From: Thalassolituus oleivorans MIL-1
GTDB taxonomy: Bacteria > Pseudomonadota > Gammaproteobacteria > Pseudomonadales > Oceanobacteraceae
Assembly (NCBI RefSeq): GCF_000355675.1
Contig: NC_020888.1
Coordinates: 2,959,501-3,023,500 of the forward strand
Reading direction: 5' to 3'
Length of the DNA: 64,000 nt
How positions within the stretch are numbered: the stretch's first letter is position 1; every line of letters begins with the position of its first letter. Below the pieces are notes generated by a model. The model saw only the letters and a program-made list of their open reading frames with translations, ran no database searches and was not told where the DNA came from. Both the position numbers and the translations under genes were made by a program. Below, piece after piece: positions 36,687 to 46,718 of the stretch.

Positions 36687-38273
36687 TCAACGTTGATGCG
36701 CTAAGTACTCATCATACGTGCCTTGGAAGTCGATGATCTTGTTGTCTTTGATCTCTACGACTCGGGTAGCGAGGGAAGATACGAACTCACGATCGTGACT
36801 CACAAAGATCAAAGTACCATCAAATGCTTTCAGTGCTTTGTTCAGTTCCTCAATTGCTTCCATATCTAAGTGGTTCGTAGGCTCATCCATGATTAAGACA
36901 TTGATATCCTTCATCATGAGCTTGCCAAACAGCAGACGATTCTTTTCGCCACCAGAACAAACGCGCGCTTTTTTATTGGCATCGTCAGCGGTAAACAGTA
37001 AACGACCAAGCATAGCGCGCACCATCAAATCATCATGTTTAGCGCTGCGCCACTGCGACATCCAGTCGAACAGATTGAGATCACTGTCAAAATCATCGGT
37101 GCTATCTTGTGGGCAATAGCCGATAGATGCGTTTTCAGACCATTTAACCACTCCACTGTTTGGTGCTAACTCATTGATCAAGCACTTTAAAAAGGTGGTT
37201 TTGCCTGCGCCGTTCTCACCGATAACCGCCAGTTTAGCTCCAGCTTCTAGAATCATATTGCCGTTAGTGAACAAGGTTTCGCCGTCATAGCCGTGAGCTA
37301 ACTCCTCAAGGATAAGTGCTTGGCGATGCAGCTTTTTGTGCTGTTTCAAGCTGATGGATGGCGACACGCGGCTGGATGACTTAACTTCATCTAGCTGAAT
37401 CTTATCCATCTTTTTAGCACGAGAGCTAGCCAACTTAGCTTTTGAGGCGTTGGCAGAGAAACGGTTAACGAAGGCCTGAAGCTCATCTATTTCCGCACTT
37501 TTCTTAGCATTCTCAGTAAGTAACTGCTCACGAATCAACGACGATGCTTCAAGGAAGTATTCGTAGTTACCCGGATAAATACGTAGCTCACCGTAATCAA
37601 TATCCGCCATGTGAGTACAAACTGAGTTCAAGAAATGACGATCGTGCGAAATGATGATCATGGTCGATTTACGCTGGTTCAGTACTTCGGCCAACCAATT
37701 AATCGTATACAAATCCAAGTTGTTGGTCGGTTCGTCCAACAATAAGATATCTGGGTTAGCAAATAAGGCTTGTGCCAATAGCACACGGACTTTTTTACCC
37801 GGTGCAACCTGCTTCATGGAGCCAAAGTGATATTCTTCTGGAATACCGGCCTCTAGCAAAATATCACCCGCACGGCTTTCAGCGCTGTAACCGTCCATCT
37901 CGGCAAACTCAACCTCAAGATTCGCCACCTTCATGCCATCTTCTTCTGACATTTCAGGCAGTGAATAGATGCGATCACGCTCTTGCTTCACTTTCCACAG
38001 TTCAACATCCCCCATGATCACGGCATCAACCACGCTGTAATCTTCAAAAGCGAACTGATCTTGACTCAAGGTACCGACTTTTTGCCCTGGGGTAATCGAC
38101 ACGTTGCCTGACGTTGGCGCAAGCGCACCACTCAGAATCTTCATAAAGGTCGATTTGCCGCAGCCATTGGCACCAATAAGGCCGTAACGATTGCCGTTAC
38201 CAAACTTAGCTGAAATATTTTCGAATAGAGGCTCAGAGCCAAACTGCATGGTGATGTTTGCGGTGGAGATCAA
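36687..38273 (-). CDS. ybiT: ABC-F family ATPase, YbiT type
   Basis: A 528-residue soluble ABC-F protein with two ATPase domains and no membrane segment. It resembles E. coli YbiT in length (530) and in segments such as [35 protein letters not shown], and [23 protein letters not shown] in the inter-domain linker. Second-domain motifs are ENGAGKTT and [18 protein letters not shown] proteins act on the ribosome; the role of YbiT is translational but not well defined. The start codon is TTG, placed by the match to the YbiT N terminus and by AGGA seven bases upstream; no ATG fits. Confidence 0.92.
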   Translation of the reverse strand: MISTANITMQFGSEPLFENISAKFGNGNRYGLIGANGCGKSTFMKILSGALAPTSGNVSITPGQKVGTLSQDQFAFEDYSVVDAVIMGDVELWKVKQERDRIYSLPEMSEEDGMKVANLEVEFAEMDGYSAESRAGDILLEAGIPEEYHFGSMKQVAPGKKVRVLLAQALFANPDILLLDEPTNNLDLYTINWLAEVLNQRKSTMIIISHDRHFLNSVCTHMADIDYGELRIYPGNYEYFLEASSLIREQLLTENAKKSAEIDELQAFVNRFSANASKAKLASSRAKKMDKIQLDEVKSSSRVSPSISLKQHKKLHRQALILEELAHGYDGETLFTNGNMILEAGAKLAVIGENGAGKTTFLKCLINELAPNSGVVKWSENASIGYCPQDSTDDFDSDLNLFDWMSQWRSAKHDDLMVRAMLGRLLFTADDANKKARVCSGGEKNRLLFGKLMMKDINVLIMDEPTNHLDMEAIEELNKALKAFDGTLIFVSHDREFVSSLATRVVEIKDNKIIDFQGTYDEYLAHQR

Positions 38274-38701
38274 GGGTCAATCCTAAGGCGTACAAAGAGG
38301 AAGAAGATGCTTCACACCCAAATATTTAGGTGGTTCTCAAAGAGGCGCGACTATATAGAGTTGCTACCCGAAAGTCGATGCACACTGATCATTTATTAAG
38401 CACCTTTACTGTCAAAACCCGTCAAAGCGTCGGATTGGTGCGCGTATGAAAAACAGTGCCATTGTGGTTAAAAGGAACCTACGTTCAATCATCTGATGTG
38501 GTAACATGGCTAAATTGTGATCAGGTCAACCGATTATTCTTACGTCGAGCCATCACTTAATCAGCGTTTATTCTCCGTTTCGTTTGTCATCCTAGTTTAT
38601 TTGTAACCTGCTACGGTCATCGTAGGTTTTTACTCTTTAGTCATGACTCGACCGCTATATTCGACTCTAATTCCCCCAAGCCCCCAATAGGAGGCAGCGT
38701 T
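38274..38701. other. 428-base intergenic region with an orphan hairpin
   Basis: No supportable protein gene. CTACG (38611-38615) and CGTAG (38621-38625) make a small stem followed by GTTTTTAC, which resembles a weak terminator with no gene in front of it; an unannotated short transcript ending near 38630 is possible. A strong ribosome site (AGGAGG, 38689-38694) belongs to the next gene. Confidence 0.4.
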
Positions 38702-39562
38702 ATGCAAAAGCTCACTCAAACCGGCCAAAATCTCGTTAACGATGTCGCGCGTCGTTACAATCTCAGCGTGGATGCTGTTGTCCATATGTTAGTCGCCGTG
38801 AATAACGGTGGTGGCAGCATGGCTCAGTTTAATTGCCCTGAGCTAGGTGGTGGCGGTCAATGGATGCGTGGCGGCATGACCATGGTTGGCGACATGTTCA
38901 ACAACGGTTTAAAAAACACCGTTGATAACTTGTGCAATGAACTCGCGAATATATTGGCCAACAACCAAGTATTCCCAGTCATTCCTGCAGGTACACCGGG
39001 TAGCAGCCAATGGTGGCCAATGGATTTGGGCAGTCCTTTCAGCAGTGGTTCGCAAAACAACATACGTTATGCGGTATTTCCACAACGCTTAGCGGTTGAA
39101 TTGAATGGCCAAGTAACGGTATACGACACCTTGGATCACAATATCGGTGGCGTTAGCCAGCAGCAAGGTGGTGATACCTCACTGACGTTTAGCAGCCAAT
39201 ATGGAACGGTTGCAGTATCTAGCTTGCCGATTATTCATGGAGCAGGTTTACCAAAACCGGTGCAAACCAACTTTGCGCAGCCATCATCAAATAACCAACA
39301 GATGAATAATGGTTCACAAAGCCAGTCACAAGGAAACTCATCATTTAATCAGCCGATGAATAGCCCAACGCCAAATTTCGCACCGAATTTTGCACAAGAA
39401 GAAGCCGCCAATAATGCTTCAAACAATAATTCGAATAGCAGCAACGCGGCCAGCGGTGATGTAATTGCACTACTCGAGAAGTTAGGGCAATTGCGCAGCG
39501 CCGGTGTATTAACCGACGATGAGTTTAATGCCAAGAAACAAAGTTTATTAAGCCGGATTTAA
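38702..39562 (+). CDS. SHOCT-domain protein of unknown function
   Basis: A 286-residue soluble protein, rich in Asn, Gln, Gly and Ser, with no signal peptide. The last 30 residues form a SHOCT domain (VIALLEKLGQLRSAGVLTDDEFNAKKQSLLSRI), a short helical hairpin often found at the C terminus of proteins that oligomerise. The N-terminal part (LVNDVARRYNLSVDAVVHMLVAV) is helical, and the middle looks beta-rich. A low-complexity Asn/Ser/Gln linker covers about residues 185-250. The start has an excellent AGGAGG site. Function unknown. Confidence 0.8.
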   Translation: MQKLTQTGQNLVNDVARRYNLSVDAVVHMLVAVNNGGGSMAQFNCPELGGGGQWMRGGMTMVGDMFNNGLKNTVDNLCNELANILANNQVFPVIPAGTPGSSQWWPMDLGSPFSSGSQNNIRYAVFPQRLAVELNGQVTVYDTLDHNIGGVSQQQGGDTSLTFSSQYGTVAVSSLPIIHGAGLPKPVQTNFAQPSSNNQQMNNGSQSQSQGNSSFNQPMNSPTPNFAPNFAQEEAANNASNNNSNSSNAASGDVIALLEKLGQLRSAGVLTDDEFNAKKQSLLSRI

Positions 39563-39591
39563 TCCGCCTGAGTAAATAGTTAACGGGAGCG

Positions 39592-42500
39592 TTAGGCTTT
39601 TTCGCCAAACCCTCCACCACCCGGTGTATGTATACAAAATACATCGCCGGGATTCATTTCGACATCCGCACAACTGTCCAGCCATTCAATGGTTGGGGCT
39701 GACGATTTGGGCTGACGCAAAACAAAATTCTGCCCTGTCGCCCCCGTCCCACCACCGCTTAAGCCAAATGTTGGCACGTGCCGATGACCACTGATAATAT
39801 TGGCGCGCATAGGCTGTAAAAACCGTATATGACGCTCAACACCGTCGCCACCCGCAAACACTCCTGTTCCGCCAGAACCACGGCGAATATGAAAATGATC
39901 GAGTACCACAGGGAAGCGCTGCTCTAGCACTTCAGGATCGGTTAAACGCGAATTAGTCATATGGCTGTGTACCGCACTCGCACCTCCCCCCAGCGCCGAA
40001 GCCCCCGCACCACCACACAAAGTCTCATAGTACTGATGTTTAGCATCACCAAAGGTGAAGTTATTATTGGTGCCTTGGCTACCCGCCATAATCCCCAGTG
40101 CGCCCATTAAGCAATCCACTAAGTATTGGGCGGTTTCGACGTTACCGGAGACGACAGCGGCAGGATACACAGGCGCAATAATGGATTGCTCTGGGACAAT
40201 AATATCTAAAGCGCGAAAGAACCCCGCATTTAACGGAATTGGTTTTGCCACCAATAAACGAAAGCTATATAAAACGGCTGCTCGAACCACGGAGGTTGGA
40301 GCATTGAAATTACCCGGATGCATTAATTGCTCTGGGCGATAGCCAGTTCCGGTGAAATCGATACATGCCGTTCGAGCACGTTGGTTAACATCAATATTCA
40401 CCATAAACTGGGTGTCGTCATCCATTGCGTAACTAAACCGTCCGCTAGGCAGAGATGCTAGACACGCGCGCAGTGTTTCATCGGCATTGTCTTGTACATA
40501 TTGCATATAGGCGTGCACAGTGGCGCTGCCGTAATCGTTACATAAGCGCTGTAACTCACTGGCCCCTTTCTCACAGGCCGCGAGTTGAGCCATTAAATCG
40601 GCAATATTTTGCTGAGGATTTCTTGCAGGATATTTAGCACTGTTAAGTACCGCGAGTATTTCATCGGTTTGAAAATGCCCTGCACGCATCAGTACAAGGT
40701 TATCGAGAATCACGCCTTCTTCTTCAATATGGCGGCTATAAGCGGGCATAGATCCCGGCGTAATACCGCCAATATCGGCATGATGTCCCCGCGCGGCGAC
40801 ATAAAAATCAGCAGCGTTATTGGTGCCAATAAATACCGGCTTAACCACAGTCACATCGGGTAAATGGGTGCCACCGTTGTAGGGGGTATTGAGCACAAAG
40901 GCGTCACCCTTTTGCATATTGGGATGGCCATCAATCACCACTTTAATGCTTTCGCTCATTGAGCCTAAATGCACAGGGATATGCGGCGCATTTGCCACCA
41001 GCTCACCATGGCGATCAAACAAAGCGCAGGAAAAATCCAATCGTTCTTTAATATTAACGCTACTGGCCGTTTTTTCGAGAACAAATCCCATCTGCTCCGC
41101 AACGGACATAAACAGATTATTAAATATTTCTAAACGTACCGGATCGCGCTGAATAGTCGCGGAATGATCAACATCGTTTACCCGTGTTATTTCTTCATTC
41201 TTTTCGATTAGCAACGCACCGCTATTTAACACCCTCAGCTGCCAGCCCTGCTCAACCATGATAGTGCTATTGGCATCGGTTAATAACATGGGGCCCGATG
41301 CTTCATATCCGTTTGGTAAATCGCTAGTCGCTACAATAGGCACCCGCGCCAACTCGCCACCGACCAGGATATCGGCAAAATGGTTAATAATTGGCTTCGA
41401 CTTTATTGCGGTATTTTTTGCAGTAACTGACGATTCAAGTGTCACACCTGCAACCTGGCACTCCAATTGAATGGCATCGGCAATAATGGCGGTATTTTCT
41501 TTGATAAAACCGAATAACTGCCGATGTTGCTGCAAAAAACTAGCAGACATTAACTCTGCACTATCGAATGTCACTAATAAGGGTGTGTCCGATCCTTGAT
41601 AGCGTAAGTACACACGGCGTTGTTGCTCAACCGCAGCGTTACTCGCTAATGGCGATTGCTGAAACAGCGTCTGAAATTCCTGCTCAAATGCGCCCTTATC
41701 GGTTAAATCAAACGCAACCGCTTGCTCCCCCAACCAGCGTTGATCCGCCAAACCGATACCATAAGCCGACAACACCCCGGCTAAAGGGTGCAGATATACA
41801 CGGCTCATACCTAAAGCCTCGGCGACTAAACAGGCGTGTTGACCGCCCGCTCCGCCAAACGCACTCAGCACGTAAGACTGAATATCATAACCACGCTGTA
41901 CCGATATTTTTTTTACGGCTGCCGCCATGCTATCAACCGCAATAGCGATAAATCCTTCGGCCAATTGTGCGGCGGTATAATGTCGCCCAGTTGTTGCACT
42001 GACCTCTTCTGCCAATACCGTTAATTCCTTTACTACGATATCGCGATCCAACGGCTGGTTTTGCTCAGGCCCAAACACATGAGGAAAGTACGACGGCTGA
42101 ATCTTGCCTAAAAATACATTGCAGTCGGTAATCGTTAACGGTCCACCATTGCGATAACAGGCTGGCCCCGGAAAGGCACCCGCCGATTCAGGACCCACTA
42201 GTAAACGACCGTCGGCAAAACGTACGATAGAACCACCGCCAGCAGCCACCGTATGAATATTCATCATAGGCACACGTAAACGCACGCCGCCTATTTGAGT
42301 TTCGGTCTGCCGCTCTAACTCACCGGCGTAATGACTCACATCGGTTGAAGTACCGCCCATGTCAAAGCCGACGATACGATTAAATCCATCCGCCTCGGCA
42401 CTGCGTACCATACCCACGACACCGCCAGCGGGGCCGGATAAAATAGCGTCTTTACCGCTAAAATCAGACGCCTGCGCGAGACCACCATTCGATTGCATAA

Positions 42501-43224
42501 ATTGCAAATTTGTTGGAGGTAAAGCACGACTCACTTGCTCAACATAACGCTGCAAAACCGGCGATAAATAAGCATCTGCAACTGTGGTGTCACCGCGCGG
42601 AACCAGCTTAATCAATGGACTAATTTGATGACTCAAGGAGATTTGGCTAAAGCCAACATGGCGTGCAATGTCGGCAATAACAAGTTCATGCTGCGGATAC
42701 TGATAGCTATGCATTAATACAACGGCAACCGAGCGAAAGCCAAGCGTGTAGGCTTCTTCTAATTGCACTAACGTTGTTTCGATATCTAACGCTAAATCAA
42801 CTGAGCCGTCAGCAAGAACACGTTCAGCTACTTCATATTGATGACAATAAAGCGGCTGCGAACGTTGAATATGAGTTGCAAAAATATCAGGGCGCGTTTG
42901 ATAACCAATGGCCAATTGATCGCCAAGACCTTTGCTAATAAGCAACACCACCTCATCGCCCTTACGTTCTAACAGGGCGTTAGTGGCAACGGTAGTGCCC
43001 ATCTTTACATTGGCTATTTGCGCGGAAAACTGAGAATGAGTAGCTTGCAACTGACGAATCCCCTCAATCGCAGCGTCGTCATAATGCTGAGGGTTTTCTG
43101 ATAGTAATTTATGCGTTAGTAAGTAACCGTCGGGACGTAGAGCCACGATGTCGGTAAATGTACCGCCACGATCCACCCAAAACTGCCATTGGTCTTGCGT
43201 TGATGGTGTTGTGTCCTGACTCAT
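39592..43224 (-). CDS. 5-oxoprolinase / hydantoinase A-B fusion
   Basis: A 1210-residue ATP-dependent hydrolase with both halves of the family fused in one chain: HyuA-like (residues about 10-680, starting FWVDRGGTFTDIVALRPDG, with GFDMGGTSTDVSH) and HyuB-like (about 690-1200, with LNTPYNGGTHLPDVTVVKPVF and the glycine-rich end GGGGFGEKA). This is the architecture of eukaryotic OPLAH and of bacterial stand-alone oxoprolinases that open 5-oxoproline to glutamate; hydantoinases of this layout exist, so the substrate is probable only. A 29-bp palindrome lies 18 bases before the start. Confidence 0.9.
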   Translation of the reverse strand: MSQDTTPSTQDQWQFWVDRGGTFTDIVALRPDGYLLTHKLLSENPQHYDDAAIEGIRQLQATHSQFSAQIANVKMGTTVATNALLERKGDEVVLLISKGLGDQLAIGYQTRPDIFATHIQRSQPLYCHQYEVAERVLADGSVDLALDIETTLVQLEEAYTLGFRSVAVVLMHSYQYPQHELVIADIARHVGFSQISLSHQISPLIKLVPRGDTTVADAYLSPVLQRYVEQVSRALPPTNLQFMQSNGGLAQASDFSGKDAILSGPAGGVVGMVRSAEADGFNRIVGFDMGGTSTDVSHYAGELERQTETQIGGVRLRVPMMNIHTVAAGGGSIVRFADGRLLVGPESAGAFPGPACYRNGGPLTITDCNVFLGKIQPSYFPHVFGPEQNQPLDRDIVVKELTVLAEEVSATTGRHYTAAQLAEGFIAIAVDSMAAAVKKISVQRGYDIQSYVLSAFGGAGGQHACLVAEALGMSRVYLHPLAGVLSAYGIGLADQRWLGEQAVAFDLTDKGAFEQEFQTLFQQSPLASNAAVEQQRRVYLRYQGSDTPLLVTFDSAELMSASFLQQHRQLFGFIKENTAIIADAIQLECQVAGVTLESSVTAKNTAIKSKPIINHFADILVGGELARVPIVATSDLPNGYEASGPMLLTDANSTIMVEQGWQLRVLNSGALLIEKNEEITRVNDVDHSATIQRDPVRLEIFNNLFMSVAEQMGFVLEKTASSVNIKERLDFSCALFDRHGELVANAPHIPVHLGSMSESIKVVIDGHPNMQKGDAFVLNTPYNGGTHLPDVTVVKPVFIGTNNAADFYVAARGHHADIGGITPGSMPAYSRHIEEEGVILDNLVLMRAGHFQTDEILAVLNSAKYPARNPQQNIADLMAQLAACEKGASELQRLCNDYGSATVHAYMQYVQDNADETLRACLASLPSGRFSYAMDDDTQFMVNIDVNQRARTACIDFTGTGYRPEQLMHPGNFNAPTSVVRAAVLYSFRLLVAKPIPLNAGFFRALDIIVPEQSIIAPVYPAAVVSGNVETAQYLVDCLMGALGIMAGSQGTNNNFTFGDAKHQYYETLCGGAGASALGGGASAVHSHMTNSRLTDPEVLEQRFPVVLDHFHIRRGSGGTGVFAGGDGVERHIRFLQPMRANIISGHRHVPTFGLSGGGTGATGQNFVLRQPKSSAPTIEWLDSCADVEMNPGDVFCIHTPGGGGFGEKA

Positions 43225-43242
43225 GTTCGCCCCTATTAGTCT

Positions 43243-43271
43243 CTATGCGCACTCACATGTGCTGCGCATAG
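43243..43271 (-). promoter_or_regulatory. Palindrome upstream of the oxoprolinase gene
   Basis: CTATGCGCA (43243-43251) and TGCGCATAG (43263-43271) are perfect 9-bp arms around 11 bases that include the smaller palindrome CACATGTG (43254-43261). Its position just before the start codon suits a repressor site or a leader hairpin. Confidence 0.5.
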
Positions 43272-43337
43272 TAGCAAATTTAATGCATGACTAAAGCAAG
43301 CGATGAACCTTGCAAGATGACACCCAGAAATCAAATA

Positions 43338-44003
43338 TTAAGGTAAATTCGATACCCAAGACGCCACGGCCCTTAAATCCTCTTCCGTCAAATTTTGAAT
43401 CACACCTGTCATTGGCGAATTTCGACGTTGCGGATCGTTATTTTTAAAACTCAATAAGGTTTTTTCTAAAAAGACATAAGGTTGTCCCGCAATGCGTGGA
43501 TACTGCTGATCCCCATGCCCTGCGGTACCATGGCAAGCATAACAAAGTGAGTCATATACCTTCTTGCCCTTAGCGTCTGGCATAACGCCTTGCGCACGAG
43601 ACAAAACCGGTTTATCAGCAAAATACACTGCAATTGCAATACGCTCGTCGGTTGTTAACGACGGCGCTATCTTACTCATGACGTAATTCTCGCGTTGACC
43701 ATTGGCGAATTTTTCGAATTGAGTAAATAAATAAGCCGCGTTTTGACTAGCCAAATTAGGAATGTAATCGCGCAAGCTATTGCCGTCTTCGCCATGGCAG
43801 CGAAAACACAGTAATGCTCGGTCTTTACCTTGTTCAAGCGCTGCTTGTTTTTCAAGTGGGGATTGTTCGATGCCCTGCATTTTCAGCAGCATGGCATTAA
43901 CACTCGAATCACCCGCAGTAGCGCCATCAGAAGATTCGGCCTGAACAAAACATACGAATGCGGACGACAACAATACCCAAAAACACTGACGCCAAAATTT
44001 CAT
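43338..44003 (-). CDS. Dihaem cytochrome c (c4-like)
   Basis: A 221-residue periplasmic cytochrome with two class I haem c domains, electron carrier between the quinol-oxidising complex and terminal oxidases. The start at 44003 gives a proper signal peptide (MKFWRQCFWVLLSSAFVCFVQA/ES). Haem sites are CFRCH (residues 66-70) and CYACH (154-158), and axial-methionine candidates are present in MSKIAPS and NSPMTGV. The open frame upstream has no signal-like sequence. It lies downstream of the copper chaperone gene on the same strand, 171 bases apart. Confidence 0.9.
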   Translation of the reverse strand: MKFWRQCFWVLLSSAFVCFVQAESSDGATAGDSSVNAMLLKMQGIEQSPLEKQAALEQGKDRALLCFRCHGEDGNSLRDYIPNLASQNAAYLFTQFEKFANGQRENYVMSKIAPSLTTDERIAIAVYFADKPVLSRAQGVMPDAKGKKVYDSLCYACHGTAGHGDQQYPRIAGQPYVFLEKTLLSFKNNDPQRRNSPMTGVIQNLTEEDLRAVASWVSNLP

Positions 44004-44136
44004 CCCGTACCACCTATCCAATGAATGAAAGGAGCGAAACAATACGTCGCAGATGGCGTAACGCCAAGGTGAAAGATAAACAATTGGTCGTTTATCCGTG
44101 TAATCCTGATCTGTATCAAAGAAGTGATAGAGCGTA

Positions 44137-44163
44137 TTGGCCAGCGACTCGGTCACTGACCAA
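44137..44163 (-). other. 12-bp stem-loop between copper chaperone and cytochrome c genes
   Basis: TTGGCCAGCGAC (44137-44148) and GTCACTGACCAA (44152-44163) can pair over 12 positions with two G-U wobbles and a three-base loop in the minus-strand transcript. No T-run follows. It could be an intercistronic processing or attenuating structure. Confidence 0.45.
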
Positions 44164-44174
44164 TCGAATTGAAA

Positions 44175-44615
44175 TTAAAAGTCTTTCTGACGCAAGTTGG
44201 CGTCAATGTTGGTGCAAGTGCCATCATCGAAACAGAGAGTCAGTGGCAAAGGCTCAGCTAAAGGAAGATTTAATTTAAAGATCATCAAATGTAAGCCACC
44301 GGGTGACAGCGTAACGGTTTCACCCGCGGGGATAGGTAGCTGCATTAACTGCCGCATTTTCATCACACCGTCTTCATGTAAGTGGGTGTGAATTTCAATC
44401 AGTCCTGCCCACGGAGCGGACACCGATACCAGTTGACGATCTTGCTGACTTGGATTTTGCAAGGTCACAAAACCGGCGGTCATATAACGACCCGGAATAG
44501 GCGCTTTTACCCACGCATCATTAGCCACAACCGCCGAAGCAGGTGCTTGCGCCAAGCTGCAGACGGAGATAACCGTGAATAGACTGATCAAAATGATACG
44601 TACCGCGTTCTTCAT
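44175..44615 (-). CDS. PCu(A)C periplasmic copper chaperone
   Basis: A 146-residue periplasmic copper(I) chaperone (DUF461) that supplies copper to cytochrome oxidase. The signal peptide ends around QA/PASA. The copper ligands fit the family pattern H(M)-x10-M-x21-H-x-M: methionine in GRYMTAGF, histidines in EIHTHLHEDG, methionines in VMKMRQLMQL and the terminal pair in GGLHLMIF. The start at 44615 is preferred because it begins the signal peptide; a TTG six codons earlier is in frame. Neighbouring cytochrome c supports a respiratory role. Confidence 0.9.
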   Translation of the reverse strand: MKNAVRIILISLFTVISVCSLAQAPASAVVANDAWVKAPIPGRYMTAGFVTLQNPSQQDRQLVSVSAPWAGLIEIHTHLHEDGVMKMRQLMQLPIPAGETVTLSPGGLHLMIFKLNLPLAEPLPLTLCFDDGTCTNIDANLRQKDF

Positions 44616-44674
44616 AACCTTTCCCAATAACAATAAGAATAGCTATGAACTATACCAAGTAGCGGCTGAGGTAA

Positions 44675-44697
44675 CACCGCGACATTCTGTCGCGGTG
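44675..44697 (-). terminator. Perfect 10-bp stem-loop between lapD and copper chaperone gene
   Basis: CACCGCGACA (44675-44684) and TGTCGCGGTG (44688-44697) form a strong GC-rich hairpin with a TTC loop, 27 bases after the lapD stop on the minus strand. No T-run follows, so it is a probable but imperfect terminator. Confidence 0.55.
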
Positions 44698-44723
44698 AAT
44701 ATAATTGATCGTGGTGCAAGAAA

Positions 44724-46706
44724 TTATCCGGCTGGATGAACCCAATTTAACGCATCTTCAAGCGAGTTAATTGGGCGACTAAAGTAATACCCACCTAAGC
44801 CGTCGACACCCGTATGGCGAATAGCAGTAACATCCTGCTCATCTTCTAGGCCTTCGGCCAACACTAATAAATCTAAGTTATGGGCAATCTGCACCATCGA
44901 CTGAATAAAGAACCGATGATCTTGAGCAAGGTGAACACCCCGGTTAAAACTACCATCAATGCGCACATAATCCAGTTGCAAGCGCTGCAAGTATGCAAAC
45001 GCCATCGTACCTGTACCCACCTGATCAATACCAACCACTACGCCTAACGGCTGTAATAGTAAGGCTAAACGAGCTAACGCATGTTCAGCTGCTTGCAAGC
45101 AAAACTCTGGCACTTCTAAAGCTATATGCGCCGCTTGCTTAGGATATTTTTGGAATAGCGTCTGTAGTTGATAATGGAATTGCTCATCAATCACTGACGC
45201 TGGGGACAAGTTAATACAGAAGCGCAGTCCACGACTGGCGACATCTTCGCCGATCATGCTTTCTAACACTCGCTCGATAACGCAAGCATCGTAGCGAGCG
45301 GCCAGTTGATGCTGTTCAACCATTGGCCAAAAGCGCGCCGCCGAAAGCATTTGTCCTTGCCACTCAATGCGGCTAAATACTTCGAACTGCAATAAGTGCT
45401 GATCGCGATTACCAATAACCGGTAAAAATTGCAGGCTAAGGGATCCACGCTCCAATACTTGATGCAATAGCTGGCGCCATTCACCAGCCGTCCACTCCTG
45501 CTGTTGAACCACTTCGTCGCGATACATAACGCTGCGCGATGTCGGTTGCCGTTGTGCTTGTCTTAAGGCGGCATCCGCTCTGCTAAAAGCGGCAGCCGGG
45601 TCATCTTGCTGGCCTTGCAAGAACACAGCTCCCATATGAAAAACCAATTCATTGCGTTGCGATAAGGTAGTCATACTGAGCTGACTAAAAGACTGCTGCA
45701 TTAAATCGTCAGCTTGAGCACCATCTGCACAAGGAATGTAGAGTGCAATGTCGGCACCAGAGCGACGTCCACAAATAGTATTTGGGTACTCCATACGCCA
45801 CTGGCTAAGCACCTGCCCTAACAGGGTTAATACGTCATCGCCCGCTTGGCGGCCTTCGCGCTGGTTGAAATCAGCAAAGTCATGCAGTTGCAATAAAATT
45901 AATACGCCGCTGTGTTCATCGTCGCGTTTCAAAATATGCTCAAAACGCTGGTCAAAGCCGCGACGATTTAATAAACCGGTACTGACATCCAAGTAGGACT
46001 CTTCGCGTAGTTTTTCGGTCATCGCCGACTGCTCGCTAAAAATACTTTGTAGCTTTAACACCATTTTATTCATGGCTAAAACAACACGACGTAATTCTCT
46101 AGCACGAGGAATTTCTGTCTGTATTTGCCAGTCACGCTCACAAATAGCCAAGGCTTGTTTTTCAACACGAATTAACGGGCTAAACAACCAGCGTAACAAC
46201 AGCTGCAATAAAATCAGCGATACCAACAATACCCATGCAAACCAAATAAGTTCAGCTCTTACCATGGCCCACATATCACGGTAAGCAAAATCACTATGAC
46301 TGATAACCTGAACCGAGCCTAAGCGACGCCATTGACGCGTGACATCCGCCTCTGCCGCGACCAAATCAAGAGCAACCCAGTTTTTAAACCAGTTAGGAGC
46401 AGAATCAACATCCAACGCTTGACGAGCACGACGATGAATAGCAGTGCCATCGGTACGTAAAAATGAAATCTCAGCAAAGAAACCGCGATCAAATAAAACA
46501 TCCATCAAACGGGTCAGTTGCACTTCATCGCTGCTATCCACTTGCGACATAGATAAGGCCAGCGAAGTTGCGGCATCATAAGCTCGAGCATTCAATTGCT
46601 GTTGGAAGTAATCACGTCCATTGAACACTGTGACCAGCAGATTGCCCACCAGCAGTACTACGACCAGCAAACTGGTGAGTAGTGAGAATTGTTGTCTTAG
46701 TGTCAT
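44724..46706 (-). CDS. lapD: LapD-like cyclic-di-GMP receptor with degenerate GGDEF and EAL domains
   Basis: A 660-residue inner-membrane receptor that sequesters the protease LapG when cyclic-di-GMP is high, so that a surface adhesin is kept. Layout: membrane helix (about 7-28), periplasmic LapD_MoxY_N domain (30-150), second helix (152-174), HAMP, GGDEF-like domain whose signature is SGADI (316-320), and EAL-like domain whose signature is EVF (442-444). Both catalytic signatures are broken, so it should bind rather than make or break the nucleotide, as known for LapD. It starts 12 bases after lapG. Confidence 0.93.
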   Translation of the reverse strand: MTLRQQFSLLTSLLVVVLLVGNLLVTVFNGRDYFQQQLNARAYDAATSLALSMSQVDSSDEVQLTRLMDVLFDRGFFAEISFLRTDGTAIHRRARQALDVDSAPNWFKNWVALDLVAAEADVTRQWRRLGSVQVISHSDFAYRDMWAMVRAELIWFAWVLLVSLILLQLLLRWLFSPLIRVEKQALAICERDWQIQTEIPRARELRRVVLAMNKMVLKLQSIFSEQSAMTEKLREESYLDVSTGLLNRRGFDQRFEHILKRDDEHSGVLILLQLHDFADFNQREGRQAGDDVLTLLGQVLSQWRMEYPNTICGRRSGADIALYIPCADGAQADDLMQQSFSQLSMTTLSQRNELVFHMGAVFLQGQQDDPAAAFSRADAALRQAQRQPTSRSVMYRDEVVQQQEWTAGEWRQLLHQVLERGSLSLQFLPVIGNRDQHLLQFEVFSRIEWQGQMLSAARFWPMVEQHQLAARYDACVIERVLESMIGEDVASRGLRFCINLSPASVIDEQFHYQLQTLFQKYPKQAAHIALEVPEFCLQAAEHALARLALLLQPLGVVVGIDQVGTGTMAFAYLQRLQLDYVRIDGSFNRGVHLAQDHRFFIQSMVQIAHNLDLLVLAEGLEDEQDVTAIRHTGVDGLGGYYFSRPINSLEDALNWVHPAG

Positions 46707-46718
46707 GTTACGCCTTCC

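Noticed and set aside
38446-38496. Tiny open frame (16 codons) upstream of the SHOCT gene
   Set aside because: No ribosome site and no evidence of translation; too short to support.
41568-42547. Several plus-strand open frames within the oxoprolinase gene
   Set aside because: They lie opposite a full-length, strongly conserved family protein and have no ribosome sites or recognisable domains; they are shadows.
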